Positions 23,421 through 40,099 of a DNA stretch of 64,000 bases are shown in pieces. Location of the stretch: the NCBI GenBank assembly GCA_009746045.1, contig RPFO01000002.1:1044240-1108239 (forward strand), given 5' to 3'. Position 1 is the first letter of the stretch, and each line of letters starts with the position of its first letter. Source of the stretch: Mesostigma viride. Taxonomy: Eukaryota > Streptophyta > Mesostigmatophyceae > Mesostigmatales > Mesostigmataceae. The notes under the pieces were generated by a model. It did no database searches and was not told where the DNA came from. It worked only from the letters and a program-made list of their open reading frames with translations. Made by a program: the position numbers and the translations under genes.

Positions 23421-23960
23421 CCAAGGGGCGGTAAGCTGGCGCCTGAGATTCGGAGTGTCGTAGATTCTGATCTGGCGGAGCCAATTTTCGGAAGAACCGT
23501 TAGGTTCGCCAGAATTGGCGAAGCTTATCAGGCGGAGCCAATTTTCGGAAGAACCGTCAGGTTCGCCAGAATTGGCGAAGCTTATAAGGCCGTACACGTG
23601 AGAAAACATAGGAATAGGGGATGAAAATCCGTCAATCCATCCATACATACATACATCCATACATACATCCACCGAATTTGTCCCGAATTTGCAAGCATAA
23701 GGGTGAGGTTCTTCCGAAAATTGGCTCCGCCGTAGAGTTTCAACGGGCAAGTTGCAAAACGCACGTTACTTGATAAGGCCGTACACGTGAGAAAACATAG
23801 GAATAGGGGATGAAAATCCGTCAATCCATCCATCCATACATACATACATCCACCGAATTTGTCCCGAATTTGCAAGCATAAGGGTGAGGTTCTTCCGAAA
23901 ATTGGCTCCGCCGTAGAGTTTCAACGGGCAAGTTGCAAACACGCACGTTACTTGATATGC
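23421..23960. repeat. Tandem repeats upstream of the secreted-protein gene
   Basis: A ~57-bp unit containing GGCGGAGCCAATTTTCGGAA and GTTCGCCAGAATTGGCGAAG occurs twice at about 23472-23585. A ~190-bp unit containing GGCCGTACACGTGAGAAAAC, a CATACATC-type microsatellite and TTCTTCCGAAAATTGGCTCC occurs twice at about 23586-23955. The array ends where the Mutator-like element begins. No promoter motif can be assigned with confidence. Confidence 0.85.
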
Positions 23961-23969
23961 TTCGAAATA
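23961..23969. other. 9-bp target-site duplication, left
   Basis: TTCGAAATA directly abuts the left inverted terminus and is repeated exactly at 29411-29419 directly outside the right terminus. Confidence 0.95.
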
Positions 23970-24184
23970 GGGTTTTTGGAAATCGCATCCGGTGCTGGCC
24001 GCACCCGATGACAGATGACAATGACAAAAGGCTACGGTACGCGTCGATAAATACGGGTAACGCTTGCGAAAGGAACGGTGCGGGCCGATAAATACGGGTA
24101 ACGCTTGCAGACGCGGCGGCATGAGCCGGAAACATTGTGATCAGGGACGAAACGAACGGAAAGAGCAGCCTACTGGCTCATACT
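23970..24184 (+). repeat. Left terminal inverted repeat (215 bp)
   Basis: The arm matches the reverse complement of 29196-29410. It contains an internal direct duplication, CGATAAATACGGGTAACGCT TGC, at about 24045 and again at about 24087, as does the right arm. Confidence 0.95.
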
Positions 24185-25374
24185 ACGGAGGGCGCCGACG
24201 CACATGCCTGTGCGAACTGCTAAGTCTACTGTATCGATCGCACGCGCCCCGGCGCGTAAACTTATGGTGCGTAAGTACAAATGACAGAAGAAAATGCTGG
24301 CGCGTCAACTGCCAAGCGGAGCCTCGCCACAGGATGGAAGGCAGAAAACTTCTAAGTCCATCACCAATTTCACCATGGCCAGGGCGCGAGCCGCGGGGGG
24401 ACTTTGGCCTAGTAGAATAAATTCAACTCCACACCAAAAGAATTGACGGACCGAAAGAATTTAGCGGCATCTGTTCCAGTCAAGTAGGCTGGGGAAATGT
24501 CGATCAACGGCCGAATTAGTATTGCGTTGCGGTGCTAGCTGGTAGGACAAACTCAGAGTCAAGAAAACAGGGCTGTTAGATTGGTTCCTTCGGCTGTGCT
24601 GTGGAGGGAATCCGGCGGGTTGTGCGCAACAGTTTTCATGCCTCCGATTGATTATATTCGCATGTTAATAAGTAATTTAAACCTCCATGGACGTGCGGGC
24701 ACAAGACGACGATATTTAGGCAAATATTTTATTGCAGGACGCAGGTCCCATGGTGGCATGGTCGGTGTTATGTGTCGTAAGGGCGGGGTTGCCACTTCAG
24801 GATCAGCTGCTCCGCAGATAAAGGCATGCTTGGGATGTTGTGGTTTGGGGCAGGTAAAGGCCACTAGGTGTCCTTGGCGCTTGTGACCACTGACCACATG
24901 CCGTTCACATCATGAGTTTCTACACGGCATTGGCGCCCTTCTCGGCTGCAGGCCAATTCTAGGAAGCAGGTTTTTGCTGTGCAGTGGGGTAGGGTGAGGG
25001 GTGCCGGGTGACAACCGCAGTGGCCCGGTGTCGGCAAGATGACGACCGGGAGCGCCAGAACTGTCTGCGTTGTAGCACACAAAGCTCTATGATTCATGCG
25101 TATGTGTTGTAAATTGTAATTGGATAAGGAGCAATTGAAAAATCATGCAAATTGAGGACTTGGTATAAATTATCTGGCCTGCGCTGGTTGTTGCATTGTC
25201 TCCTTGATAAATGGTTGCTTCTTGCCTCGACGACATATATAAGCCCTCAATGGGGCACGTGAACAGGTACTCCCGGCCACTAGTTGGTCATTATCAAGTG
25301 AAACTACGTGCATTCACACATATTAATTATTAAGTGAGACAATGATGTGAGACAACTAGAGCATATCTACTAGT

Positions 25375-25581
25375 GAGTATATATCTAGGCAAGACTCCTA
25401 GGGTCTGGCACACTCTAGCTAGATAAGATAGACTAATAGGATTGTTTGTTACTAGATAGAATAGACGGGTTGGATTGTGTGCACCCATCCATCCATCCAT
25501 CCATCCCAACATCCATCCATCCATCCATCCATCCATCCATCCATCCATCCATCCATCCATCCATCCATCCATCCACCCACC

Positions 25582-25666
<85 letters not shown>

Positions 25667-25860
25667 ATCCATCCATCCATCCATCCATCCATCCATCCAT
25701 CCATCCATCCATCCATCCATCCATCCATCCATCCATCCATCCATCCATCCATCCATCCATCCATCCATCCATCCATCCATCCGTCGCGATTAATGCTCCA
25801 TGACTAGCTCCCAAACGGGAGCTAGCACGATTTTAATTAGTAAATTAATTAATCCATCTC
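25375..25860 (+). mobile_element. Retroelement 3' tail with expanded (CATC)n and (CA)n inside the MULE
   Basis: The order is a 3' UTR-like segment (AGATAGACTAATAGGATTGT), then (CATC)n, (CCCA)n, (CA)n and (CATC)n over 25483-25783. Next comes the terminal module GATTAATGCTCCATGACTAG with hairpin arms GCTCC and GGAGC, and a TTAATTAGTAAATTAATTAA tail. It is the same family as the insert at 7956-8660, here with an embedded CA array. Confidence 0.75.
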
Positions 25861-26002
25861 AGGCATGCATAGTTGTCTCACTTAATCTAGTCAATCGAAT
25901 CCATCGGGGTTGACGAATTAAACTCGTGCACACAATCATACCGCGGCTTAAGAAACAATTGATCACACCACATTGGACCGCAATGCGTTGATCAAGAAAT
26001 AT

Positions 26003-26037
26003 CAAGGAGACAACCAGCGCAGGCCAGAAATCGAGAG
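26003..26037 (-). mobile_element. 35-bp SINE-end insertion with 20-bp target duplication
   Basis: ATGCGTTGATCAAGAAATAT is present exactly at 25983-26002 and 26038-26057. Between the copies lie only 35 bp, beginning CAAGGAGACAACCAGCGCAG, the reverse complement of the constant 3' end of the SINE-like family. This looks like an extremely 5'-truncated retroposition event. Confidence 0.85.
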
Positions 26038-26639
26038 ATGCGTTGATCAAGAAATATAATTGCCTCCTTGATAATTGTGTCTAGTTATCTCAGTAAGTTA
26101 GACAAGTAATATCCTTGACTACTTCTGTGGAACTGAAAGTGGTCAACGAGCAAGAGGCTTTGAGGATGGATGAATTATGCGAACCTTATTATACCATGTT
26201 AGATTAGATCACAACAAACGTTCCAGCCGAATCTTGATAAGCATTGGAGTCCTAAAATATCTAGGCAAGACTTGGCAGAACCGACCAACTAATAACCCCA
26301 CGTGGATCAGGCCACGACCAATGAGGGTCTAAACAAGTCAGTTGACAAAGTCCAGGTCTCAAAATATCTCTGCACGTGGGAAACCTCATAACTAGCTCAA
26401 TACTCATCCAAAAGGCCTCAAATAAAATCCCAAACTATTACAAAACTCAGGATGTAACAACAAGTCAGATTTGGTTGTTACATATTGACATGTCAAGCAA
26501 ATGTGGGTCAGCAAGTATTGACTGTCCTCCCTAATGGTGGCGGTTGCTAGGGAACATCCAGTAATGTTATCCTGAGGGGGGGCACTCAGGGTTTAAGGGA
26601 ACTCCCGCAGCAACCTTGGGTTGGTACCACAATGCATGG

Positions 26640-26835
26640 CACTACCCAACGCCAGCGGTGGCGGCGGCCCGGCTAAGGCGGTGGCGGCCCAAAGGAGGCG
26701 GCGGCGGCAGCGGCGGCCCGGAGGAGGGGGCAGCGGCGGCCCGAAGGAGGAGGCAGCGGCGGCGGCCCGGAGGCGGCGGCAGCAGCGGCGGCCCGGAGGC
26801 GGGAGCGGCCCGGAGGAGGCGGCGGCGGCCATTGA
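26640..26835. repeat. GGC-rich trinucleotide repeat region
   Basis: GGCGGCGGC, GGAGGCGGC and GGCCCGGAGGAGG units repeat irregularly for about 190 bp, giving false ORFs rich in Gly/Arg/Ala. It lies within the MULE. Confidence 0.85.
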
Positions 26836-27723
26836 AACCACCACTCAGTTGGACAGCCTACACGAGCTTTCACCAACAAAGCCGGACATGTCAAACTACC
26901 AGTGAAGATTCGCTTTTTGCACCCGAGTGGGTTGAGAGCCTGCACTACTCGTCTAGCCACTAAATCGGCACATGCCAAACCAGCCACTTCAGGCTAGCTT
27001 CAACCATGGTTGAACCACCGTCAACATGAGCGGCTCAACACATGTAGTGAACGTTGGAACTGATGGGAAGCACAGATGTCCACCGGGGGAAGTGATGGCA
27101 CCACGGCTCCATCGCAAGCAAGGGCCACTAGACCTACTGTCCACACCATGATGGCTGATTGAGCTTCAAACGTTGCCAAGAATTATGATGATGGCACCAC
27201 TGATATGCCACATCCTTGATGATAAGTGTAGCAATAGTAGCCGGGCCGCAGCAGCAAGAAGATATGTCGCATGCAGCGCCACGTAGGTCCGTCCACCATG
27301 CGCCGCACCTGCAAGTGTGGAGACTAGGGCATGGTTGCATGTCTGGGGGTGGCCTTGTACATTTGGGAGGAGTTGGCGCCACATGTATAAGTAACGCAAA
27401 GAAACCAAGAACTCAAGTCCATCGTTGAAAGAAAATACACACATGAGATTCAAGGCCACATCTCACGATCATGGAGGCAGCCAACAAGCACTACAATGGA
27501 CACCACAACTCCAACATTCCATTATAGTGCTTAAAGCCAAACACCGCAAAATGTTCGGGAGCAAGACAATGGCCCGGCACATATGTTTGAGATACTCACA
27601 TTACACTACGGCAAGAAGATGTTCAATGTTGATACGAAGTTTTATGGCCGAGGAAACGCACCAACTTACAACAAACACAGATGAAATGTAGCCAGGATAC
27701 ACATGTTGTCCCGCTTAGGATTG

Positions 27724-28691
27724 TTAACGTGAAGATGGATGTGCCGCAAAGGATGTAGGCAGCCTGTGGTGCATAGAAGTTGCACCTTCCCTAATGCACA
27801 TAGCAAGCGCTGCCATGCTAGCAACATTGCCAGCAAATACCTCCAAATGATCCATGAGGGCATTGACCTCGTGAAGGTGCATTGAGGTTGCAGTTTCATA
27901 TTCGCTCATGGGAGTTGGGGTTGCGAAGAAGCACTGCCAACACTTGGAGCAGACGCGGCATTGCTAGGGCAGTTGCCGTGACCAAGAGAAGCAACGAACC
28001 CGCCCCGGCCCCGCCCGGGCCCGCTTCGGAGTACCCGTAGCCTCACCGACAACGCTTCCACCAAGAGTTGCAGAGACCTTGCGTTTTGACGTGGGTGGCT
28101 CGTTGGGATGGTGTGCTCTTTGTTTACGTGGTTGTTTTCCCCGACCACGGGGTGGAGGACCTAAAGGGTTTTCTACCAAGCGAGCAGCACTTCCATCCCC
28201 TCCGAGGGAGCGTGGACGACTAGACGGAGGTACCCAGAGCGTGAGGGGTGAATGAATTGGTAGATGGGTAAAGGGAGAGTTGGAAAGATGGACAGAGGGA
28301 TGTGGGCCCACGAAGGCTTGAGGGACCATATACCATCAGCCGATGCAGCTAGCGGCAACATGCCGACCAAGCCCGTGTACAAGGTTGCTACGTTGGAGGA
28401 ATTCTTCGTGTAGGCGGGCTGGGTGAACCGGATGTAAGGACCCTCGGGTGGGACGTCGGAGGCGCGCGCTTGCAAGTAGCAGATCGAGGACGACGGCAAA
28501 ATCGAGGACGCGGGGCCTGTGTTATGGCACAAGCCATGGGGGATATGAGTATGGACGGGCCAGTCGAGGGGGACATGCATGGGATGGGGTCTGAGCAGCC
28601 GAAGGTTGGTACCCAAAGGCGCACCGATGGCACTAACAGGATGCAGAAAAGAAAAAATGGTACCCAACATGCAAGTAAATCCAATAATCAA
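27724..28691 (-). pseudogene. Decayed coding region inside the MULE
   Basis: Minus-strand frames read GPPPRGRGKQPRKQRAHHPN then EPPTSKRKVSATLGGS (about 28160-28050). After a frame change in a GC-rich run come NAASAPSVGSASSQPQLP and MSEYETATSMHLHEVNALMD then HLEVFAGNVASMAALAM (27909-27790). The basic, proline-rich segment followed by a helical acidic one looks like a nuclear or transposon-encoded protein. I recognise no catalytic or DNA-binding domain. It may be cargo or an accessory ORF; the function is unknown. Confidence 0.35.
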
Positions 28692-29195
28692 AAGCGGCGG
28701 GTGGACAACGTGACATAGGATTTAAGTCAACACTGACGTACCATCATGGGAGCTAGACAGTGCCGAAACACAGCGACCGTGGTCGATAAGCATGCCCGCG
28801 ACAGGCGCCAACGAGAAGGCAGCAATGCAAAAGATCATCGCTACCATCGTGGCCTTTCCGCGCAGTCTGTAGTTGTCGTGGCCCGGCATCACACCCGGGC
28901 CCATCTCGACAAACTCACCAGCCAAAGGAAGTATGGCTGTTATTCAAAACGTTCGCCAAGGCTGACAAAAGTACGCGTACACCTTCTACCCTACTTCTTA
29001 GCTTTATGGACTGGGCCGTCTGGGCGGGATATCGTGTTTGAAGCCTCACCTTGGCCGTAGCGATTATTTTCCCGCCTTGTACAACGGCGTGGTGGCCAGG
29101 TTCTTTCTTACGCCACGTTCAAAATCACCGTTCATAAACACTTTACGCGGCCGCCTTGGCATGGTATGGCCCATAGGCCGCCATCTTGACCCACG

Positions 29196-29410
29196 AGTAT
29201 GAGCCAGTAGGCTGCGCTTTCCGTTCGTTTCGTCCCTGATCACAATGTTTCCGGCTCATGCCGCCGCGTCTGCAAGCGTTACCCGTATTTATCGGCCCAC
29301 ACCGTTCCTTTCGCAAGCGTTACCCGTATTTATCGACGCGTACCGTAGCCTTTTGTCATTGTCATCTGTCATCGGGTGCGGCCAGCACCGGATGCGATTT
29401 CCAAAAACCC
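29196..29410 (-). repeat. Right terminal inverted repeat (215 bp)
   Basis: Reverse complement of the left arm with only scattered mismatches, for example the G/T difference in ACGGTGCGGG versus ACGGTGTGGG. It is followed directly by the second TTCGAAATA. Confidence 0.95.
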
Positions 29411-29419
29411 TTCGAAATA

Positions 29420-30383
29420 CAAATAACTGTGTCAGTCAGTCAGCGGTCGGTATATTCCAACGCCGGGTGGCCGGCACAGCTCGGCAGAGATAATCATAAC
29501 TATTTACCGTACTACTTTTCCGTATTCCAAAGGACTTTTCCTCTTGGCCAGACTCGTGCAGCCGGCATACAATCTCTACTGTACAGCATACAATCTGTAT
29601 CAGGCCACAGTTATGTATGACCGGCGTGGTCATCCATACCATGAACTGACTGACGTGCTGCCGCCTGCCGGTCACGTCGCTGGACGCTGCCTACAACTGT
29701 AGTGCCTTGAGCTACCTGCAGTTGTGACTAATGACTAGTGACTAGTGACTAGTCCTGACTGTTTTTCCGGGGAAATGGGTATTCTTATTAACCAATGGGA
29801 ATATCGTTAGGTGAAGGGGTACCACGGATCGACCAGCTGGTTACCCAATGTGTGTAGTGTAATACGTGATAGTTTGGAACTTAGAATCGACCAGGGAAGC
29901 CGTACAGGGTGTAGGAGTTAGTTGTGACTCGTGACTTTTTCGGGGAAATGGGTATATTTTATTAGCCAATTATGGACCAAAGAGGTGAGAGGGGAAATGA
30001 GTATCAGCGAAACCTAATTAAGGTGGGCACACACACGTGTGGCGGTGACAAGTGAAAGGCTAATAGGGCGCGTTGTGACTCGTGACTCATGTGCGGCAGT
30101 GCAGCGTGGGACACAACAACAACAACAACAACAACTGACTGGACTTAACGTATCCTGTGCCAGCATACCTCCCGGAGGTCGAGAAAGGCGGCTGACTGAA
30201 AAGTGACGACGGTCCCCAGAAGCGACGAGTGACGACTGACGCGAGTGAGGTTTTATCGAAGTCGTCGACTATCGATTCCGTGGGCACGAGTCGGGCAGTC
30301 GGCAGGGTCAACCAGAAACGCATTGCCAGGAATTTAGGTGGGCTACTGAGACAAGAGTCTCGTATTCTAGTTTGAATTGAAAA
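29420..30383. other. Flank between the MULE and OLA1
   Basis: No gene is recognised. It includes a short (CAA)n at about 30115-30135 and repeated GTGACTAGTGACT. The segment next to 30384 must hold the OLA1 promoter and 5' untranslated region, but no TATA box or other element could be placed reliably. Confidence 0.5.
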
Positions 30384-36278
<5,895 letters not shown>

Positions 36279-36721
36279 GGCGATGGGGGTGATCCGTTTA
36301 CATGAATTAAGTTTATAATGATAAGAAGTTCATAAGAACAATGTTCATGATTGTGTAACTAGCACGGCTAGTCAGACAGGCTCATGAGTGTCCTAGATTA
36401 TGGAAGTGTCACTTGCTCGATCAGGGGGCATATGCCCCACGTGGTCCAGGTCACTGTAAACTTTGCAGCAGCAGCAGCAGCAGCAGCAGCAGTATAGGCA
36501 GTCTCCCCACATTTTTGATTGGGGTGTTCTGTGAAACATTTCGTTGGATGCTGCATACTTTCAAAAAGCAAGTTAGCACACACTATAGTTGATTAGTCGC
36601 GTGCCTGGACTGTTGGGTCACAGAGGACGTTCACGTGTCATTATCATTCATCACTTTAATATACCGGAAGTTAATTTACATGCCATCATTAATTAATTGA
36701 TTACCACGTAACAGCGTTAGG
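36279..36721. other. 3' flank of OLA1
   Basis: It contains the presumed OLA1 3' untranslated region and a short (CAG)n tract at about 36465-36492. No other gene is seen. Confidence 0.6.
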
Positions 36722-36931
36722 GATGGGATGGGATATGGGATATGGGATATGGGATATGGGATATGGGATATGGGATATGGGATATGGGATATGGGATATG
36801 GGATATGGGATATGGGATATGGGATATGGGATATGGGATATGGGATATGGGATATGGGATATGGGATATGGGATATGGGATATGGGATATGGGATATGGG
36901 ATATGGGATATGGGATATGGGATATGGGATA
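36722..36931. repeat. Heptanucleotide array (GGGATAT)n, ~30 units
   Basis: A nearly perfect array, interrupted by the retroelement at 36932 and resuming at about 37434 on its other side. Confidence 0.97.
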
Positions 36932-37433
36932 TTAATTAATTAATTAATTAAACTCGTGCTCCCGTTGGGGAGTCACGGAGCACCGAAGTGCTTTTAATCC
37001 CTGTGTGTGCACTACAGGAGAAAGGGCAGAGACCCCCAGTCTCCTTCATGCCAAAGGCATGCCACAGCTGCAATCGGGCGCGGCTAGCTAAAAGGACAGG
37101 CTAACGATCCGGCAAACTGTGGGTGCAATAAGACCCATGTGAGCATATCATAGCAAGGAGCGTGGGCAAGTAATCTGAACATAGCCAGGGCGTAGCATGG
37201 CTGTACTAGGACTAGGCTATGGCTGGTTGTGTACCGTGCGTTGGCGGCACGTGACTAGGTGTGTTGGCACAGCTAGGCAACATTCTAGGCATGGCTGCCT
37301 TAGCGGCAGTGACGCCAATGGTTACAAGCTAGGGCTATTGCTATTCTAGCCCGCTGGGGGCGTCCACATCTTGTGGTTGATCATCAGGTCCCCGCCCCTC
37401 CAGTACACCTTGGGCTTCTGGGGGTCCTGCATA
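36932..37433 (-). mobile_element. Retroelement copy inserted in a microsatellite array
   Basis: Minus orientation: the coding tail QKPKVYWRGGDLMINHKMW then TPPAG and a stop (about 37430-37355), ~400 bp of 3' UTR, the GTGCTCCCGTTGGGGAGTCA CGGAGCAC hairpin, and a TTAATTAATTAA tail at 36932. GGGATAT units flank it on both sides, so the target duplication cannot be measured. Confidence 0.85.
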
Positions 37434-38060
37434 TATGGGATATGGGATATGGGATATGGGATATGGGATATGGGATATGGGATATGGGATGGGATGGGAT
37501 GGGATGGGATGGGATGGGATGGGATGGGATGGGATGGGATGGGATGGGATGGGATGGGATGGGATGGGATGGGATGGGATGGGATGGGATGGGATGGGAT
37601 GGGATGGGTGGGATGGGATGGGATGGGATGGGATGGGATGGGATGGGATGGGATGGGATGGGATGGGATGGGATGGGATGGGATGGGATGGGATGGGATG
37701 GGATGGGATGGGATGGGATGGGATGGGATGGGATGGGATGGGATGGGATGGGATGGGATGGGATGGGATGGGATGGGATGGGATGGGATGGGATGGGATG
37801 GGATGGGATGGGATGGGATGGGATGGGATGGGATGGGATGGGATGGGATGGGATGGGATGGGATGGGATGGGATGGGATGGGATGGGATGGGATGGGATG
37901 GGATGGGATGGGATGGGATGGGATGGGATGGGATGGGATGGGATGGGATGGGATGGGATGGGATGGGATGGGATGGGATGGGATGGGATGGGATGGGATG
38001 GGATGGGATGGGATGGGATGGGATGGGATGGGATGCCAGGATGGGATGGGATGGGATGGA
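37434..38060. repeat. (GGGATAT)n passing into (GGGAT)n, ~110 pentamer units
   Basis: About seven heptamers at 37434-37490 give way to GGGAT pentamers up to about 38060, with rare interruptions (GGGTGGGAT near 37606, GGGATGCCAGGAT near 38035). Open frames coding WDGMG are artefacts. Confidence 0.97.
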
Positions 38061-38355
38061 GCTATAGCTATCTAAGACCTAGTTACAGGGTTGTGGGCAC
38101 CACGGCCTAAATCACTAGCTGTGGAGTGTGGATGCCAAAATCGGTCACACGCCGACTGCCCCCACTGGCTTGGGGGTGGTCTCCTTCATTACTACCCGTC
38201 TATCGTGTCGGATTGCAGCTGTGACATGCCTCTGGCACTGATTAAGGAGAAAGGAGGTAGACCTCTGCCCTTTCTTCCTGTTGTGCACACACAGGGATTA
38301 AAAGCACTTCGGTGCTCCGTGACTCCCCAACGGGAGCACGAATAATTAATTTTAC
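38061..38355 (+). mobile_element. Partial retroelement 3' end
   Basis: It shares GGAGAAAGGAGG..ACCTCTGCCCTTTCT, GTGCACACACAGGGATTAAA, AGCACTTCGGTGCTCCGTGA and the AATTAATTTT tail with the element at 5289-5791. Confidence 0.75.
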
Positions 38356-38439
38356 TTACCGCCACTTATCTTTGCGAACCATCTGCCTCCAGATTACAGA
38401 CATCAGGCCACTGGGGGGCTGCCCTGGCGTGAGCCCATT

Positions 38440-38900
38440 GCGACATTAAAAAATTAAATTAAATTATAACATGCCTCCGTGGGGAGGTCATGTAGCACAT
38501 ATTTCATGATGGATGGGGTGGAGGAAGCCGCATGATCGAACTATCCTAACTCTATCTAGAAAATCCTAACTGCACTACTCATCAAAACGCCTCCTCCGCT
38601 TGGGGGGAGGTGGCTTGCCCACAGGGTCGGGCGTGTGCGCCTTGACAATCTCCTTCCACCGCGTCTTGTCCTGCATGGCAGTCCAAAGACGGGAGAGAGA
38701 GTGGATGCGGTGCTCAAACTGGGCTGGGACCACTAGGTCGTCCAGCAACATCTGAACGTAGTTCGTGACAGGTTTCCCTACCCGTTTGGGAATGTCCTTG
38801 GGGCCAGGCCAGGTCAGAATGTGCCGCCCTGGCTGTCCAAGCCGCTGGGGGCCGGCCAGACCGAGGGTGGTGTCGACATGGGTAACACATATCCATGCCT
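38440..38900 (-). pseudogene. LINE C-terminus and 3' UTR, second tail type
   Basis: On the minus strand VDTTLGLAGPQRLGQPGRHI then LTWPGPKDIPKR, NYVQMLLDDLVVPAQFEHRI, HSLSRLWTAMQDKTRWKEIV and KAHTPDPVGKPPPPKRRRRF run to a stop near 38585. The 3' UTR ends in the hairpin CATGACCTCCCCACGGAGGC ATG and (AATTT)n at about 38450. This is the least damaged copy of this C-terminus in the window; paralogues lie at 4.0-4.4 kb and 49.7-50.1 kb. Confidence 0.75.
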
Positions 38901-38956
38901 TAGTAGCGGCCTATTATCCCGGAAATCCTAGCACAGCCATGCTACGCCCGTGCTAT

Positions 38957-39140
38957 TCTGATCAGACACTCCGCAAAGGTGAAAACCTTTGCGTTCAGTG
39001 CCGGGCCGCGGAAAACGCGGAAAACGCGATCTGCAAATGAATCCGACCGGAATCGAACTGGGGACCTCTCGCACCAATTTTGCTGACTATAGGACGGACG
39101 TCTCCGGTTACCATGGCATCGCCAACTTACACCTACAGTC
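38957..39140 (-). mobile_element. tRNA-related SINE-like repeat
   Basis: On the minus strand a box B-like GTTCGATTCC lies about 60 bp after a weaker box A-like TGGCGATGCC, with intervening sequence resembling a tRNA body (CCTATAGTCAGC). The body GATCGCGTTTTCCGCGTTTT CC then GCACTGAACGCAAAGG follows. A second copy, truncated just after the box B region, is at 49568-49685. No intact tRNA fold with a paired acceptor stem is evident, so it is not called a functional tRNA. Confidence 0.5.
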
Positions 39141-39294
39141 ATCCGCAAAAGTTCTCCTGTCCGGGGAGTGATGCAAGCCTTTCGGATTTGGTACTAGATA
39201 AATCACTCGAGATCTGTGTGTAGGAGTACTACACACGTGTCTGCACGCGAGACTTGTTCAGTCTCGCACCGTGAGACGGGCTGAACACCGTGCT

Positions 39295-39552
39295 ATGGTC
39301 AGATTACTTGCCCACGCTATACTTGTTATGCTACGCTTACATGGGTCTTATTGCACCCACAGTTTGCCGGTTAGCGTGTCCGTTTAGCTAACGCGCCCGA
39401 TTGCAGCTGTGGCATGCCTAGCTTTGGCATGAAGGAGACTGGGGGTCTCTGCCCTTTCTCCTGTAGTGCACACACAGGGATTAATTAAAAGCACTTCGGT
39501 GCTCCGTGACTCCCCAACGGGAGCACGAGTTTAATTAATTAATTAATTAATC
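39295..39552 (+). mobile_element. Partial retroelement 3' end with (TTAA)n tail
   Basis: The last ~250 bp of the family at 5289-5791 (CCCACGCTATACTTGTTATG, GCACTTCGGTGCTCCGTGAC, hairpin, TTAATTAATTAA). Confidence 0.8.
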
Positions 39553-39730
39553 CCGGAAAGTCCACGGGCGGCGCCCCGGCCGCGCTCATGGCCCGGGCCG
39601 GCACGCCATGTGAGAACAAAACGCCCAGGTTGGGCGGGCTCGGTGCCTGCTGAACGATCCATCGTGTCTACCTGATCTGTGCGTGCGAGGTGCCTGACGA
39701 GGCCCAGGGGCCTATGCCTAATAATAATAT
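39553..39730 (-). pseudogene. LINE C-terminal fragment
   Basis: On the minus strand LVRHLARTDQVDTMDRSAGT then EPAQPGRFVLTWRAG corresponds to the GHLARTDQVD..GQPGRH segment of the LINE at 4811-7182. A parallel fragment lies at 51070-51270 on the plus strand. Confidence 0.65.
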
Positions 39731-40099
39731 GGGAATTCAGTAATATGGGTGCAACTGATGTACAGAGTAAAGGAACCTTCAACCCTATATACCGACAACA
39801 AGGAGGGAGGGCGCCCTTAGCGCCCCTAGCTTCTCTCACTGCCGCAAGTGCATGGGCAGGCCACAGAGCGCTCTCTCCCCAGCATGGTGCCGGGGCGCAA
39901 CACTGTGGGTGCAATACAATTACAATTACCATGCAATACCATCGATCTAGGTAGGCTGACGCATAGCTTATGGCAGCTACAATCAAGTTTTTTTCCGGTG
40001 AAATGGGTGTTAGTTTATTTCCATATAACAGTTAAGGTGACCCAGGTATGCCAGAAATAGCCTGAAATGCCTAGTTGTGCCTAAATTGGGTTGCCCGCA

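Larger units (their letters stand above)
23970..29410. mobile_element. Mutator-like (MULE-type) DNA transposon, 5,441 bp
   Basis: Terminal inverted repeats of 215 bp (23970-24184 and 29196-29410) start GGGTTTTTGG and end CCAAAAACCC. They differ at only a few positions over their length. A perfect 9-bp direct duplication flanks the element. Long inverted termini with a 9-bp duplication are the hallmark of the Mutator superfamily. No transposase with the MULE catalytic core is recognisable inside, so this copy is probably non-autonomous. The interior carries a retroelement tail with microsatellites (25.4-25.86 kb), a mini-insertion (26.0 kb), a GGC-rich repeat (26.65-26.83 kb) and a decayed minus-strand coding region (27.7-28.4 kb). 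High similarity between the arms suggests recent movement. Confidence 0.9.

Noticed and set aside
37371-38110. ORFs of 210-245 codons rich in WDGMG
   Set aside because: Translation of the (GGGAT)n array.
39055-39090. Functional tRNA gene
   Set aside because: Box B is good, but no paired acceptor stem or full cloverleaf could be drawn; treated as a SINE relic.
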